Positions 8,694-16,779 of a DNA stretch of 64,000 nucleotides are shown here, one piece after another. Positions within the stretch are counted from its first letter, which is position 1. Each line of letters begins with the position of its first letter. Made by a program: the position numbers and the translations under genes. The notes beneath the pieces are model-generated. The model was not told where the DNA came from. It saw only the letters and a list, made by a program, of their open reading frames with translations, and did not search any database. Source of the DNA: JALYLC01 sp035696365 (GTDB lineage Bacteria; Actinomycetota; Thermoleophilia; Gaiellales; JALYLC01); assembly GCA_035696365.1 (NCBI GenBank), contig DASRQS010000009.1:138110-202109 (forward strand), read 5' to 3'.

Positions 8694-9658
8694 GCGAGGC
8701 CTCTCCGGCGAGAGAGGCCATACCGACCGCCAAGCGCGCCCGGGAGTTGCCCGGGCGCGCTGAGGCGGTCCGGAGCCGCACCACGGGACGGGCGCCCGGC
8801 GAGCCGCGCCGCGTCGCCTACCTCTACATCCTGCCGGGGCTGTCCGTCTATCTGGCCTTCACGTTCTTCCCGCTTCTGCAGACGGTGCGGCTCTCGTTCT
8901 TCCAGTGGGACGGCATCACGCCGCAGAAGTGGATCGGCTTCGACAACTACCGCGAGCTCTACCACACGCCCGAGATCCGGGGCGCTTTCCAGCACTCGGT
9001 CGAGCTGATCCTCTTCTACGCGGTCTTCTCGATCGTGATCGGCTTGTTCCTCACGGCCCTTCTGACGCGCTTCCGCGTGCGCGGTTTCCTGTTCTTCCGC
9101 ACGGTGCTGTTCATGCCGCAGACGATCGCCACCGTCGTCGTCGCGCAGGCGTTCGTCTGGATCTACGACCCTGCGGGCCCGCTCGACTCGATCCTGCACA
9201 AGGTCGGCCTGGGCTTCCTCGCGAAGACGTGGCTGGGCGACTTCAACTGGGCGCTCCCGGCGGTGGGCCTGATCGGCACCTGGCTCACGTTCGGCCTCTG
9301 CATCGTGCTCTTCCTCGCCGGCGCCCAGCGCATCCCCACCGAGCTCTATGAGGCCGCGCGTGTGGACGGCGCAGGGTTCGTGCGCGAGTTCTTCGCCGTC
9401 ACGCTGCCGGGCCTGCGCAACGAAGTCGTGGTGGCGGCCACGCTCACCACCATCACCGCGCTGCGCAACTTCGACATCATCTACAACACCACGGCGGGCG
9501 GTCCGGGCGGCGAGACCGCGGTCCCGTCGTGGCTGATGTTCCAGAACGCGTTCTCGTACAGCCGCGTCGGATTCGCCGCCTCGATCGCGGTCGTCCTCAC
9601 GGTCATCATCACGTGCGTCGCGCTGCTCATCGGCCAGCTTTCGAGGTCGAGTGCATGA
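8690..9658 (+). CDS. Sugar ABC transporter permease, MalF type
   Basis: 322 residues with six predicted membrane helices, the first at about residue 45 (YLYILPGLSVYLAFTFF). The EAA-loop signature EAARVDGAGFVREFFAVTLPG near residues 222-242 contacts the ATPase. The N-terminal tail of about 40 residues is long and basic and contains a very stable RNA hairpin (8724-8770). GTG 8690 is accepted because no ATG/GTG is seen between the hairpin and helix 1. It overlaps both neighbours by 4 bases. Confidence 0.9.
   Translation: MSEASPAREAIPTAKRARELPGRAEAVRSRTTGRAPGEPRRVAYLYILPGLSVYLAFTFFPLLQTVRLSFFQWDGITPQKWIGFDNYRELYHTPEIRGAFQHSVELILFYAVFSIVIGLFLTALLTRFRVRGFLFFRTVLFMPQTIATVVVAQAFVWIYDPAGPLDSILHKVGLGFLAKTWLGDFNWALPAVGLIGTWLTFGLCIVLFLAGAQRIPTELYEAARVDGAGFVREFFAVTLPGLRNEVVVAATLTTITALRNFDIIYNTTAGGPGGETAVPSWLMFQNAFSYSRVGFAASIAVVLTVIITCVALLIGQLSRSSA
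8724..8770 (+). other. Very stable intragenic RNA hairpin after the binding-protein gene
   Basis: AGCGCGCCCGGG (8733-8744) pairs perfectly with 8750-8761 around a 5-nt loop. The stem continues below a small internal bulge by pairing GACCGCC with GGCGGTC. It starts 30 bases after the binding-protein stop, inside the permease gene. Such hairpins often protect or attenuate transcripts so that binding protein is made in excess over permease. Confidence 0.6.
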
Positions 9659-10494
9659 CGGCACGGATCGACCGCTACACCACCTACGTCGTGCTGATCG
9701 CGTTCTCGCTGCTCGCGATCTATCCGATGGTGTCGATCCTCTTCCTGGCCTTCCACAAGAAGACCGATCTCGTCACGGGCTTCTCGCTGCCGACCACCTT
9801 CAGCCCGCAGACGTTCGTCGATGCCTGGAACGAAGGCAGCTTCGGCCAGGGCATGTGGGGCAGCTTCCTCGTCGCCGCGACGGTGACCGTCGTGTCTGCC
9901 GTGCTCTCCCTGTTCACCGGCTACGCCTTCGGCACCATGCGCTTCCGCGGCTCCGGGCTGCTGTTCAACCTGATCGTGGTCGGGCTGATCTTCCCCTACG
10001 AGGCGACGGTCATCCCGCTCTACTACGACTTCCTCAACTACCACCCGGCCGGGATCAACCTGGCGGGGTCGTACTGGGCGCTGATCCTGCCGCAGATCGG
10101 TCAATCGGTCACGCTGGGGACGTTCTGGATGCGCGCGTTCTTCCTCAGCACGCCGAAGGCGCTCGTCGAGGCGGGCCGCATAGACGGTGCCGATTCGTTC
10201 CGCATCCTCCGAAGCATCCTGCTGCCCCAGGCGAGGCCGGCGCTGCTCACGCTCTGCCTGCTCGTGTTCATGTACACCTGGAACGAGTTCCTGCTGGCCC
10301 TTGTGCTGCTCGCGGGTTCCAACAACACCACCGCGCCGCTCGGCCTCTCCTTCTTCGCCGGCGCAGTGCGCGGCTCCGACCCGACCAAGGTCGCAGCCGC
10401 ATCCGTGCTCGTCGCGGCTCCCGTCGTTCTCGTCTACCTCTTCCTGCAGCGGCACTTCATCCGCGGCGTGCTCGCCGGCGCGATCAAGGAGTGA
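9655..10494 (+). CDS. Sugar ABC transporter permease, MalG type
   Basis: 279 residues with six helices, beginning close to the N terminus (VVLIAFSLLAIYPMVSILF). The EAA signature is EAGRIDGADSFRILRSILLP around residues 171-190. The ATG at 9655 overlaps the previous TGA (ATGA). It forms the transmembrane pore with the MalF-type partner. The NagB-like gene starts 4 bases after its stop, so uptake and metabolism are cotranscribed. Confidence 0.9.
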   Translation: MTARIDRYTTYVVLIAFSLLAIYPMVSILFLAFHKKTDLVTGFSLPTTFSPQTFVDAWNEGSFGQGMWGSFLVAATVTVVSAVLSLFTGYAFGTMRFRGSGLLFNLIVVGLIFPYEATVIPLYYDFLNYHPAGINLAGSYWALILPQIGQSVTLGTFWMRAFFLSTPKALVEAGRIDGADSFRILRSILLPQARPALLTLCLLVFMYTWNEFLLALVLLAGSNNTTAPLGLSFFAGAVRGSDPTKVAAASVLVAAPVVLVYLFLQRHFIRGVLAGAIKE

Positions 10495-10498
10495 CGCG

Positions 10499-11368
10499 GT
10501 GACGCTCGATCCGCAGCGACTGGATGAGTGGCTTGCGATCCCGCCCGAGCAACTGGCCGAGCGATCACCGGTGCCCTTCCTGCTCGTGGAGTCGCGGGAA
10601 GCGTTGCACCGGCGGTTCGCCGACGACCTCTACGCCGAGCTGGAGAGCGCGCGCCAGGCCGGCGCGGAGGTCTCACTGATCGTCCCGCTCGGGCCGATGG
10701 GGCAGTACCCGATCCTGGCGCGCAGGATCAACGACACCGGCCTCAGCCTCGAGCACGCCACGTTCTTCGGCATGGACGAGTGGCTCGACTGGCAGGGCCG
10801 GCCACTGCCGCTGGACCACCCGTTCAGTCTCGAGGGCACGTTCCGGCGGGAGTTCATCGCACTCGTGGAGCCCGGCCTGCGGCCCCGCCCGGAGAACGTG
10901 ATCTTCCCGTCGCCGCTGGCGCTCGATCGCTCGGCCGAGGAGATGAGCCGCCGCGGCCAGGTCGCGGCCACCTTCGGCGGTGTCGGCTTTCAGGGCCACA
11001 TCGCCTTCAATGAGCCGCCGGCATCGCGCTGGACGAGCGTCACCGCCGAGCAGCTGCGGAGCTCTCGCACGCGGGTCGTGCCCCTCGCGGTCGACACGAT
11101 CATCGCCCATGCGCAGCGGCGGGTCGGCGGCAACGTGTTCGCCGTGCCGCCGCTCGCCATCACGCTGGGGATGCGCGAGCTGCTCTCGGCGCGCCGGGTG
11201 CGGCTGTACCTCGACACGGGCTCGTGGAAGCAGACGATCCTGCGCATCCTGCTCTTCTCGGAGCCAGATGTGGACTACCCCGCAACCCTCGCCCGCGATC
11301 ACGTCGATCTGCTCGTGGTCGCGGACGCCGCGACGGCAGCCTGCCCGCCGCCGGCCGGAGCGTCCTGA
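10499..11368 (+). CDS. NagB-like glucosamine-6-phosphate deaminase/isomerase family protein with altered active site
   Basis: 289 residues, of NagB/SugarP-isomerase fold. The segment FFGMDEW carries the Asp that binds substrate, and GVGFQGHIAFNEPP is the catalytic loop. In E. coli NagB the loop reads GxGxDGHIAFNEP, where the Asp is the general base; here that position is Gln165, while His167 and Glu172 remain. In the second NagB of this locus the residue is Asn, a variant seen in Gram-positive deaminases. The enzyme may therefore act on another amino sugar phosphate or be altered in mechanism. GTG 10499 is 4 bases after the permease stop. Confidence 0.8.
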   Translation: MTLDPQRLDEWLAIPPEQLAERSPVPFLLVESREALHRRFADDLYAELESARQAGAEVSLIVPLGPMGQYPILARRINDTGLSLEHATFFGMDEWLDWQGRPLPLDHPFSLEGTFRREFIALVEPGLRPRPENVIFPSPLALDRSAEEMSRRGQVAATFGGVGFQGHIAFNEPPASRWTSVTAEQLRSSRTRVVPLAVDTIIAHAQRRVGGNVFAVPPLAITLGMRELLSARRVRLYLDTGSWKQTILRILLFSEPDVDYPATLARDHVDLLVVADAATAACPPPAGAS

Positions 11369-11379
11369 TCCGTCGTCCG

Positions 11380-12282
11380 ATGGATCGCGCGCGACCCATC
11401 GTCGTCGTGGGGTCGCACGTCGCCGGCCTCGTGCTCGAAGTCGACGCAGTGCCGCGCGAGGGCGAGAGCGTGCTCGGCCGCGGGTTCTCCGAGCCGGAAG
11501 ACGGCGGCAAGGCCACGAACCAGGCGGTCGCAGCGGCCAAGCTGGGCGCTCCCGTCCGCCTCGTGACACTGCTCGGCGACGACGAGCGCGGCGACCGCTG
11601 GCGGGCACTGCTCGAGGGCTACGGCATGGACACGACCTACGTGATGCAGCAACCGGGGGCGACCGACGTCGGCTTCGTGCTGCTGCCGCCCAGCCGTATC
11701 CCCGCGATCGCGAGCTCGATCGAGCTGAGCGTCGCCCTCGAGTTCGCGTTGATCGAGCGGGCCGGCAGCGCGCTCGAGGATGCCTCGCTCGTGCTGTGCC
11801 AGCTCGAGGCGCCGCAAGGCTGCGCCCTGGCCAGCTTCCGGCTGGCGCGCGCGGCGGGTGCACGCACCGTGCTCAACCCTGCGCCCGCGCAGCAGCTCAC
11901 AGCAGAGCTCCTGGCGCTCACCGACATCCTCGTCCCCAACGAGCACGAGGCGGCGGTGCTGGCCGGCCGCAACGGGACGCCCTCGCAGCTCGCCGACCGC
12001 TTGTGCCGGCAGCGCGGCGGCGAGGCGGTGATCGTCACTGCCGGCGACGACGGCTGCTACGTCGCGACGGGAGGACCTCCAGAGCATCTGGCGCCGCCCG
12101 ATGTCGTGGCCGTAGACACGACGGGCGCGGGCGATGCGTTCATCGGCGCCCTCGCCGTTGGCCTGCGCGAAGGCGACTCGCTGCGTGAGGCCGCGGCCTT
12201 CGCCGTGCGTGCAGCGGCGCTCTCGGTGACGCGCCCGGGGACCATGCCGGCTTACGCGACCGTGAGTGAGCTCGTGCGCTGA
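11380..12282 (+). CDS. PfkB-family carbohydrate kinase (ribokinase-like)
   Basis: 300 residues. The N-terminal strand and glycine motif (DGGKATNQAVAAAKLG, about residues 43-58) bind the sugar. The C-terminal PfkB signature VDTTGAGDAFIGALAVGL (about 245-262) contains the catalytic Asp and anion hole. The order and the NQAVAAA motif resemble ribokinase, but the sugar is not determined. ATG 11380 is used; its ribosome site is weak. It ends the transporter operon and abuts the convergent nagB (stops one base apart). Confidence 0.88.
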   Translation: MDRARPIVVVGSHVAGLVLEVDAVPREGESVLGRGFSEPEDGGKATNQAVAAAKLGAPVRLVTLLGDDERGDRWRALLEGYGMDTTYVMQQPGATDVGFVLLPPSRIPAIASSIELSVALEFALIERAGSALEDASLVLCQLEAPQGCALASFRLARAAGARTVLNPAPAQQLTAELLALTDILVPNEHEAAVLAGRNGTPSQLADRLCRQRGGEAVIVTAGDDGCYVATGGPPEHLAPPDVVAVDTTGAGDAFIGALAVGLREGDSLREAAAFAVRAAALSVTRPGTMPAYATVSELVR

Positions 12283-13008
12283 TCAGCCCTCGGGGCGGGC
12301 CGCCCGGTCGGCCAGCACGAGCACCTCTCCCGCCGCCGACTGAAGCCAGGAGGCGGGGACGTCGGCCGAGGGCAGCGGCGCCAGCGTCTCCCGCAGGATC
12401 TCGCGCTTGTGCGAGCCGGAGACCACCAGCAGGATCTCGCGCGCAGCCAGCATGCTCGACAGACCGCAGGTCAGCGCCTCGCGCGGCACGCTGTCCTCGC
12501 CGTCCCAGTAGCGGGCGTTGCTCCGCACGCTCGCGGGCGTGAGCGGCACGAGGCGGGTCGGCGCATTGCGCTCGATGGGCGGTTCGTTGAAGCCGAGATG
12601 CCCGTTCGGCCCCAGGCCCAGCACGGCCAGGTCGAAGCCGCCGCCCGCCGCCACGGCCGCGTCGTAGTCGCGGCAGGCGATGGCGGGGGGCAGCCGGCCG
12701 CTGAGGCGGATGATGCGGCCCTCGGGCACGTCGAGTGGCTCGGTGAAGGAGCTCACCATCCAGCCGTAGAGCGAGCGGTGGTCGCCCTCTGCGAGGCCGG
12801 CGTACTCGTCGAGCTGGGCGACCCGCACCTGCGAGGTGTCGAGCTCGCCGCGGCGGCGGCGCTCGCCGAGCTCGCGATAGGCGCCCATGGGGGTGTCACC
12901 CGTCGCGAGCAGGAGCAGCGCGTCGGGCTTGCGGCGCAGGGTCTCTGCAATGACGTCGGCGGCGGCCTGGCTCAGGGCCGCGTAGTCGTCGACAACGACG
13001 GTGCGCAT
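12283..13008 (-). CDS. nagB: Glucosamine-6-phosphate deaminase
   Basis: 241 residues, the usual length of the monomeric short NagB type. LLLATGDTPMGAYREL binds phosphate. QLDEYAGL carries the ring-opening Asp. GLGPNGHLGFNEPP is the catalytic loop with His and Glu intact and Asn at the base position, as in several Gram-positive enzymes. It converts glucosamine 6-phosphate to fructose 6-phosphate and ammonia in the cytoplasm. ATG 13008 lies 19 bases after the class II aldolase stop, so it is second in a leftward pair. With the BadF kinase it would complete a route from an amino sugar to glycolysis. Confidence 0.85.
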   Translation of the reverse strand: MRTVVVDDYAALSQAAADVIAETLRRKPDALLLLATGDTPMGAYRELGERRRRGELDTSQVRVAQLDEYAGLAEGDHRSLYGWMVSSFTEPLDVPEGRIIRLSGRLPPAIACRDYDAAVAAGGGFDLAVLGLGPNGHLGFNEPPIERNAPTRLVPLTPASVRSNARYWDGEDSVPREALTCGLSSMLAAREILLVVSGSHKREILRETLAPLPSADVPASWLQSAAGEVLVLADRAARPEG

Positions 13009-13027
13009 CAGCCGGGAGGCAGGGTGC

Positions 13028-13780
13028 TCAGCGGTCGTAGCCGGGGTTGACGCGGTCGAGCTCGCGTCGCACCGCGGCGAACAGCTCGGCCTGCCCGCCG
13101 GCGCCGCGGAACTGCGCCGCGGTGTGCTCGGCGATGGCTTCGGGCACGCGCAGGAGCGGAGATCCGGTCGACTGGGCGAGCAGCTGCACCTGGCAGGCGC
13201 GCTCGAGGAAGTAGAGCTGGTGCCAGGCGTCGGCCACCGACTCGCCCACCACGAGCACGCCGTGGTTGTCCATGAGCAGGACGCTGACGCCGTCGGTGAG
13301 GGCCTCGGCGATGCGAGCGCCCTCCTCCTCGGCCTCGGCGAGGCCGCCGTAGGCAAGGCGCGCGATGCGGCCGTGGAAGTACATCGCGTTCTGGCTGGCC
13401 CGCGTGTCGAACCCGTCCTCTGTCATCGACAGCGCCGTGGCGTAAGGCATGTGCGTGTGCAGCACGCAGTGGGCGTCGGGCCGGGCGCGATGGGCGCCGA
13501 GATGGATCGTGAAGGCGGTGACGTCGAGCTCGCCGTCACCTGCCAGCCGCTCGCCTCCGAGCCCGATCGTGAGCAGGTCGCCGGCGCGCAATTCGGACCA
13601 GTGCGGCCCGTACGGGTTGAGCAGGAAGCTGTCGCTCCTGCCCGGCACGGCCAGGCTGAAGTGGTTGTCGATGCCCTCGTTGAAGCCGTACAGCGCGGCG
13701 GCGCGCAGCGCGGCGGCGAGCTCGACGCGGGCTAGGCGGAGCCCGGCGGCAGCGGTGGCGGTATCGGGCGATGCAGACAC
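13028..13780 (-). CDS. Class II aldolase/adducin-family protein
   Basis: 250 residues. The fold signature is seen as ALYGFNEGIDNHFSLAVPG near the N terminus, HCVLHTHMPYATAL with two zinc-ligand histidines (about residues 105-110), and LLMDNHGVLVVG with the third histidine. Family members include fuculose/rhamnulose phosphate aldolases and sugar-phosphate epimerases. It is followed by nagB after 19 bases, so a sugar phosphate is likely the substrate. GTG 13780 is the start used; Ala-rich codons before it leave some doubt. Confidence 0.85.
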   Translation of the reverse strand: MSASPDTATAAAGLRLARVELAAALRAAALYGFNEGIDNHFSLAVPGRSDSFLLNPYGPHWSELRAGDLLTIGLGGERLAGDGELDVTAFTIHLGAHRARPDAHCVLHTHMPYATALSMTEDGFDTRASQNAMYFHGRIARLAYGGLAEAEEEGARIAEALTDGVSVLLMDNHGVLVVGESVADAWHQLYFLERACQVQLLAQSTGSPLLRVPEAIAEHTAAQFRGAGGQAELFAAVRRELDRVNPGYDR

Positions 13781-13959
13781 CGCGCCATCGTAACCGCGAC
13801 CGGAATTCCCTGAGCCGCGAGCGCGACCGCGAGCAGCGAGCCGATCAGCACGGCATTGCCCGTCGCGACGGACGCGAGGGCCATGCCGAGCGCCAGCAGT
13901 GCGAGCGTATCAGCGACGAGCTCGCCAAACCTGCAACGTAGAGAACGCCGCGAAGCCAC
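13732..13959 (-). CDS. Possible small membrane protein, 75 aa (doubtful)
   Basis: A GTG-started frame encodes two hydrophobic stretches (about residues 15-55) ending in a proline-rich tail. It overlaps the start of the aldolase gene by 49 bases in another frame. Nothing recognisable is present. It could be a real two-helix protein or a chance reading frame. Confidence 0.25.
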   Translation of the reverse strand: MASRRSLRCRFGELVADTLALLALGMALASVATGNAVLIGSLLAVALAAQGIPVAVTMARCLHRPIPPPLPPGSA

Positions 13960-13992
13960 GCGACGACCTTCTCACGTCTAGACTCGGCGACC

Positions 13993-15378
13993 TTGCCCGC
14001 CGACGCCCCCACCAGCGAGCCCGTGCACGACGCGGTCGTGATCGGTGGCGGTATCGCGGGCCTCTCGGCCGCCTGGGATCTGCGCAACCGCGACGTCGTG
14101 GTGCTCGAGGGCACGGCGCGGCTCGGGGGCCGCATCCGCAGCGAGGCGCGCGACCCGTACTGGCTGAACCTCGGCGCGCACGTCTTCAGCGGTCCCGGCT
14201 CGGCGACCGGCCGACTGGTGGCCGACGTCGGTGTCGAGTCCGTTCCGGTGCCAGGACACCTGGTCGCCCTCGAGTTGAACGGGCGCCTGCTCGTCGGCGG
14301 CCGGCCCGAGCTGTATCCCCTCCGGCTGCCGCTGAGCGCCGCCGAGCGCGTCGCGCTCGCGCGCGCGGGCGCCCGACTGCGGGTTGCGGTGGCGCGCTAC
14401 GAGCGCGTGGCCAGGCCGCGCCCCGGAGAGTCGGCCGCGGAAACGCGCCGGCGGGTGCTCGCGCACGGCGACGACCGCACCTTCGCCGACTGGCTGGGCG
14501 GGCTGCCGGGCGATGCCGACCTCATGTTCCGAGCCACGGTGACGCGCTCGACGGCCGAGCCGGAGGAGATCACCGCGGGGGCCGGCACCGGCTACTTCGC
14601 ACTCGTCTGGAGCTCGGGCTCGGGTCTCTCGCGCAACATCGTGGGCGGCGCGGGCGCGCTGATCGACGGCATCTCCGCCGAGCTGCAGGGGCAGGTCGTG
14701 ATGGACGCCGAAGTGCAGGAGATCGCCGAGCAGGGCGAGGTCGTGCGGGTGCGCTACCGCGCTGGGGGCGCCGATCGCGAGCTGCGCGCGCGCCACGCGA
14801 TCGTCGCCACGAAGGCCTACGACGCTGCGCGCCTGATCCGCGACCTCCCCGGCGACACGCACTCGGCGCTGACGTCGATCCCGTACGGGCCGACGGTCGT
14901 GATGGCCATGCTCACGAACGAGACGCGGCCCATGCCCTGGGACGACCTGTACGCACTCGCGACTCCCAAGCGTGCGTTCAACATGCTCTTCAACACGGTC
15001 AACGTGCTGCGGCCGCGCAGCGCCGAGCGCGCTCCCGGCGGCAGCCTGATGGTCTACCGCGCCGGCCATGCGGCGATCGAGATGTTCGAGCAACCTGACT
15101 CGGTCGTCGAGCAGGCGTTCCTGGACGACCTCTACGCGATCTACCCGGAGGCACGGGGCATCGTGACGGAGACGATCCTGCTCAAGCTGCCGCGCATGCT
15201 GCCCTACGCGGCGCCCGGCCGCTCGGCGCTCCAGCCGGCGCTGGAGCGTCCGCTCGGCCGCATCCATCTCGCCGGCGACTACCTGGGCGGCGTCTACACC
15301 GACACGGCGATCTCCAGCGGCCAGGAGGCCGCGCTGGCCGTGCGAACGGCACTGCAGGCCGCCGAATCCCGAACCTGA
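13993..15378 (+). CDS. FAD-dependent oxidoreductase, protoporphyrinogen oxidase/amine oxidase type
   Basis: 461 residues. The dinucleotide-binding motif VIGGGIAGLSAAWDLR, followed by LEGTARLGGRIRSE, is at about residues 15-50. A C-terminal FAD motif (IHLAGDYLGGVYTDTAISSGQEAA) is at about 423-446. This layout is that of flavin-containing amine oxidases, protoporphyrinogen oxidase and carotenoid desaturases; the substrate is not identifiable. The start is uncertain: TTG 13993 gives the longest form and GTG 14023 begins just before the Rossmann strand. The cupin gene begins 12 bases after the stop and is probably cotranscribed. Confidence 0.85.
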   Translation: MPADAPTSEPVHDAVVIGGGIAGLSAAWDLRNRDVVVLEGTARLGGRIRSEARDPYWLNLGAHVFSGPGSATGRLVADVGVESVPVPGHLVALELNGRLLVGGRPELYPLRLPLSAAERVALARAGARLRVAVARYERVARPRPGESAAETRRRVLAHGDDRTFADWLGGLPGDADLMFRATVTRSTAEPEEITAGAGTGYFALVWSSGSGLSRNIVGGAGALIDGISAELQGQVVMDAEVQEIAEQGEVVRVRYRAGGADRELRARHAIVATKAYDAARLIRDLPGDTHSALTSIPYGPTVVMAMLTNETRPMPWDDLYALATPKRAFNMLFNTVNVLRPRSAERAPGGSLMVYRAGHAAIEMFEQPDSVVEQAFLDDLYAIYPEARGIVTETILLKLPRMLPYAAPGRSALQPALERPLGRIHLAGDYLGGVYTDTAISSGQEAALAVRTALQAAESRT

Positions 15379-15390
15379 GGAGGCGCTCTC

Positions 15391-15876
15391 GTGCGCAGCC
15401 GCTTCAACAACGTCGTCAACGCCCGCGACGTGCCGCAGGAGGACTACTCCGAGCCGAGCGGGCGCTTCCAGGTGGGCGGAAGGGAAGTCGCCGAGGCCGT
15501 GGGCGCGCGCGATCTGGGCTACAGCGTCTCGTTCGTGGCGCCGGGCTCGCGCTCGTATCCCTACCACTTCCACCACGGCGAGGAAGAGGCGTTCTACGTC
15601 CTCGAGGGCCGCGGCCTGTTGCGCCAGGGAAACGGCGAGGGCGAGGAGGAAGTGGTCGAGCTCGGGCCCGGCGACGTCGTCGCCTTCCCCGCCGGCACGG
15701 GCATCGCGCATCAGTTCATCAACGACGGCGACATGCCGTTCGTCTACCTCGCGATCAGCAACAAGGTGACCTCGGACGTGGCCGAGTTCCCGGACTCGGA
15801 CAAGGTGCTCGTGCGCTCCACGCGCCTGATCGTCCGCCGCAGCCCGCGCCTCGAGTACTTCGACGGCGAGCTCTGA
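15391..15876 (+). CDS. Cupin-domain protein
   Basis: 161 residues. Cupin motif 1 is seen as PYHFHHGEEEAFYVLEGRG, with two His and a Glu as metal ligands. Motif 2 is ELGPGDVVAFPAGTGIAHQF with the third His. No enzyme class can be named. GTG 15391 has a GAGGAGG 8 bases upstream that overlaps the stop region of the FAD oxidoreductase, so the pair forms an operon. Confidence 0.85.
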   Translation: MRSRFNNVVNARDVPQEDYSEPSGRFQVGGREVAEAVGARDLGYSVSFVAPGSRSYPYHFHHGEEEAFYVLEGRGLLRQGNGEGEEEVVELGPGDVVAFPAGTGIAHQFINDGDMPFVYLAISNKVTSDVAEFPDSDKVLVRSTRLIVRRSPRLEYFDGEL

Positions 15877-15927
15877 GCAGCCGGCTGGCACGAGCGCATC
15901 GACAACCTGCAACACGAGCCGGATGAG

Positions 15928-16037
15928 ACCCGGCGTGTCCCAAACTTTGTGCGACGAATAACTTGGGGTCTGACCCCAAGTTATTCATGTCACGAGCGCA
16001 TGCCTCCAGCCGCACATATCGGGCTCTGACGCCGGGT
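15928..16037. repeat. REP-like palindromic element, copy 1 (most complete)
   Basis: The core is a perfect hairpin: GAATAACTTGGGGTC (15956-15970), one T, and its complement (15972-15986). The right side continues with ATGTCAC, mirrored in copy 2 as GTGACAT, implying an ancestral palindrome with 22-nt arms. An outer inverted repeat ACCCGGCGT (15928-15936) / ACGCCGGGT (16029-16037) brackets it, giving a unit of about 110 bp. The GGGGTC-T-GACCCC core resembles hairpins mobilised by REP-associated tyrosine transposases; no transposase is in the window. Confidence 0.75.
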
Positions 16038-16044
16038 TGTGCGC

Positions 16045-16743
16045 TCAGAGCGGATAGGTCAGCGACGGTAGCCAGTCGCGCCAGACTGCCGGCAGGTCGG
16101 CCTGCGCGATCGCGTCGTCCAGCGCGCTCTTCAGGTCGGCGTCTCCGAGGCGCAGGGCGCAGCCCCAGCGGTTGCGGGTCTTCACCGTGAACGCCACGCG
16201 GATGTCGGGGTAGGTTCGCTCGATGCCGAGGAAGGCGACGTCGTCGTCGACCACGGCGTCGACCTCGCCGATCTGCAGCGCGCGCAGCATGTCGCCGAAG
16301 ACGTCGTCGGTCACGCCGTCGAACGGCACGCACTCGGCACCCTCGAACGTCTCGGCCAGCGCCATGTTCGTGCTCCCGGCGATGGCGCCGACGCGGCGCC
16401 CGCGCAGGTCGGCGGCAGCTGCGACCGCGTCGCCGGCGCGTACGACCACCGACTCGTCGAAGACCGCGTAGGGCCGGGTGTAGAGGAAGCGCTGCTCGCG
16501 CTCTGGCGTAATGGCGGAGCCGCACCAGATGCCGTCGCATTCACTCTCGGCCAGGGCGCGCGCGAAGTCGGCCCACTGGCGGAAGATCCAGCGCACCTCG
16601 AGCCCGAGGGCGCCGGCCACGGCCCCCGCCGCACCTGGCTCGTAGCCGTGGCGGGTGCCGTCGCCCTCGGTCCAGAACAACGGAGGCGCGGCCATGTCGG
16701 AGCAACACAGCGTCAGCGCGCCCGGGCTCACGAGGCCGTTCAT
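16045..16743 (-). CDS. Family-3 solute-binding-domain protein lacking a signal peptide
   Basis: 232 residues with the bilobed amino-acid-binding fold. Landmarks are LTLCCSDMAAPPLFW at the first strand, CDGIWCGSAITPEREQRFLYT, the LRGRRVGAIAGSTN hinge region, and a C-terminal helix pair. Normal periplasmic receptors begin with a signal sequence; here the first strand follows directly after MNGLVSPGA, so the protein appears cytosolic. No permease or ATPase is adjacent. It follows the PhyH gene by 36 bases in the same orientation and may sense or bind a small molecule processed by that enzyme. Confidence 0.8.
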   Translation of the reverse strand: MNGLVSPGALTLCCSDMAAPPLFWTEGDGTRHGYEPGAAGAVAGALGLEVRWIFRQWADFARALAESECDGIWCGSAITPEREQRFLYTRPYAVFDESVVVRAGDAVAAAADLRGRRVGAIAGSTNMALAETFEGAECVPFDGVTDDVFGDMLRALQIGEVDAVVDDDVAFLGIERTYPDIRVAFTVKTRNRWGCALRLGDADLKSALDDAIAQADLPAVWRDWLPSLTYPL

Positions 16744-16779
16744 GGCAACTCGCCCTGATCCAGCGCCGGCGCCATGACG

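Noticed and set aside
13978..15915. 645-codon frame antisense to the FAD oxidoreductase and cupin genes
   Set aside because: No recognisable motifs; both sense genes have intact family signatures.
15963..16190. Small frames starting MGSDPKL or MNNLGSDP at the repeat copies
   Set aside because: They are translations of the palindromic repeat, not proteins; the same peptide appears at every copy.
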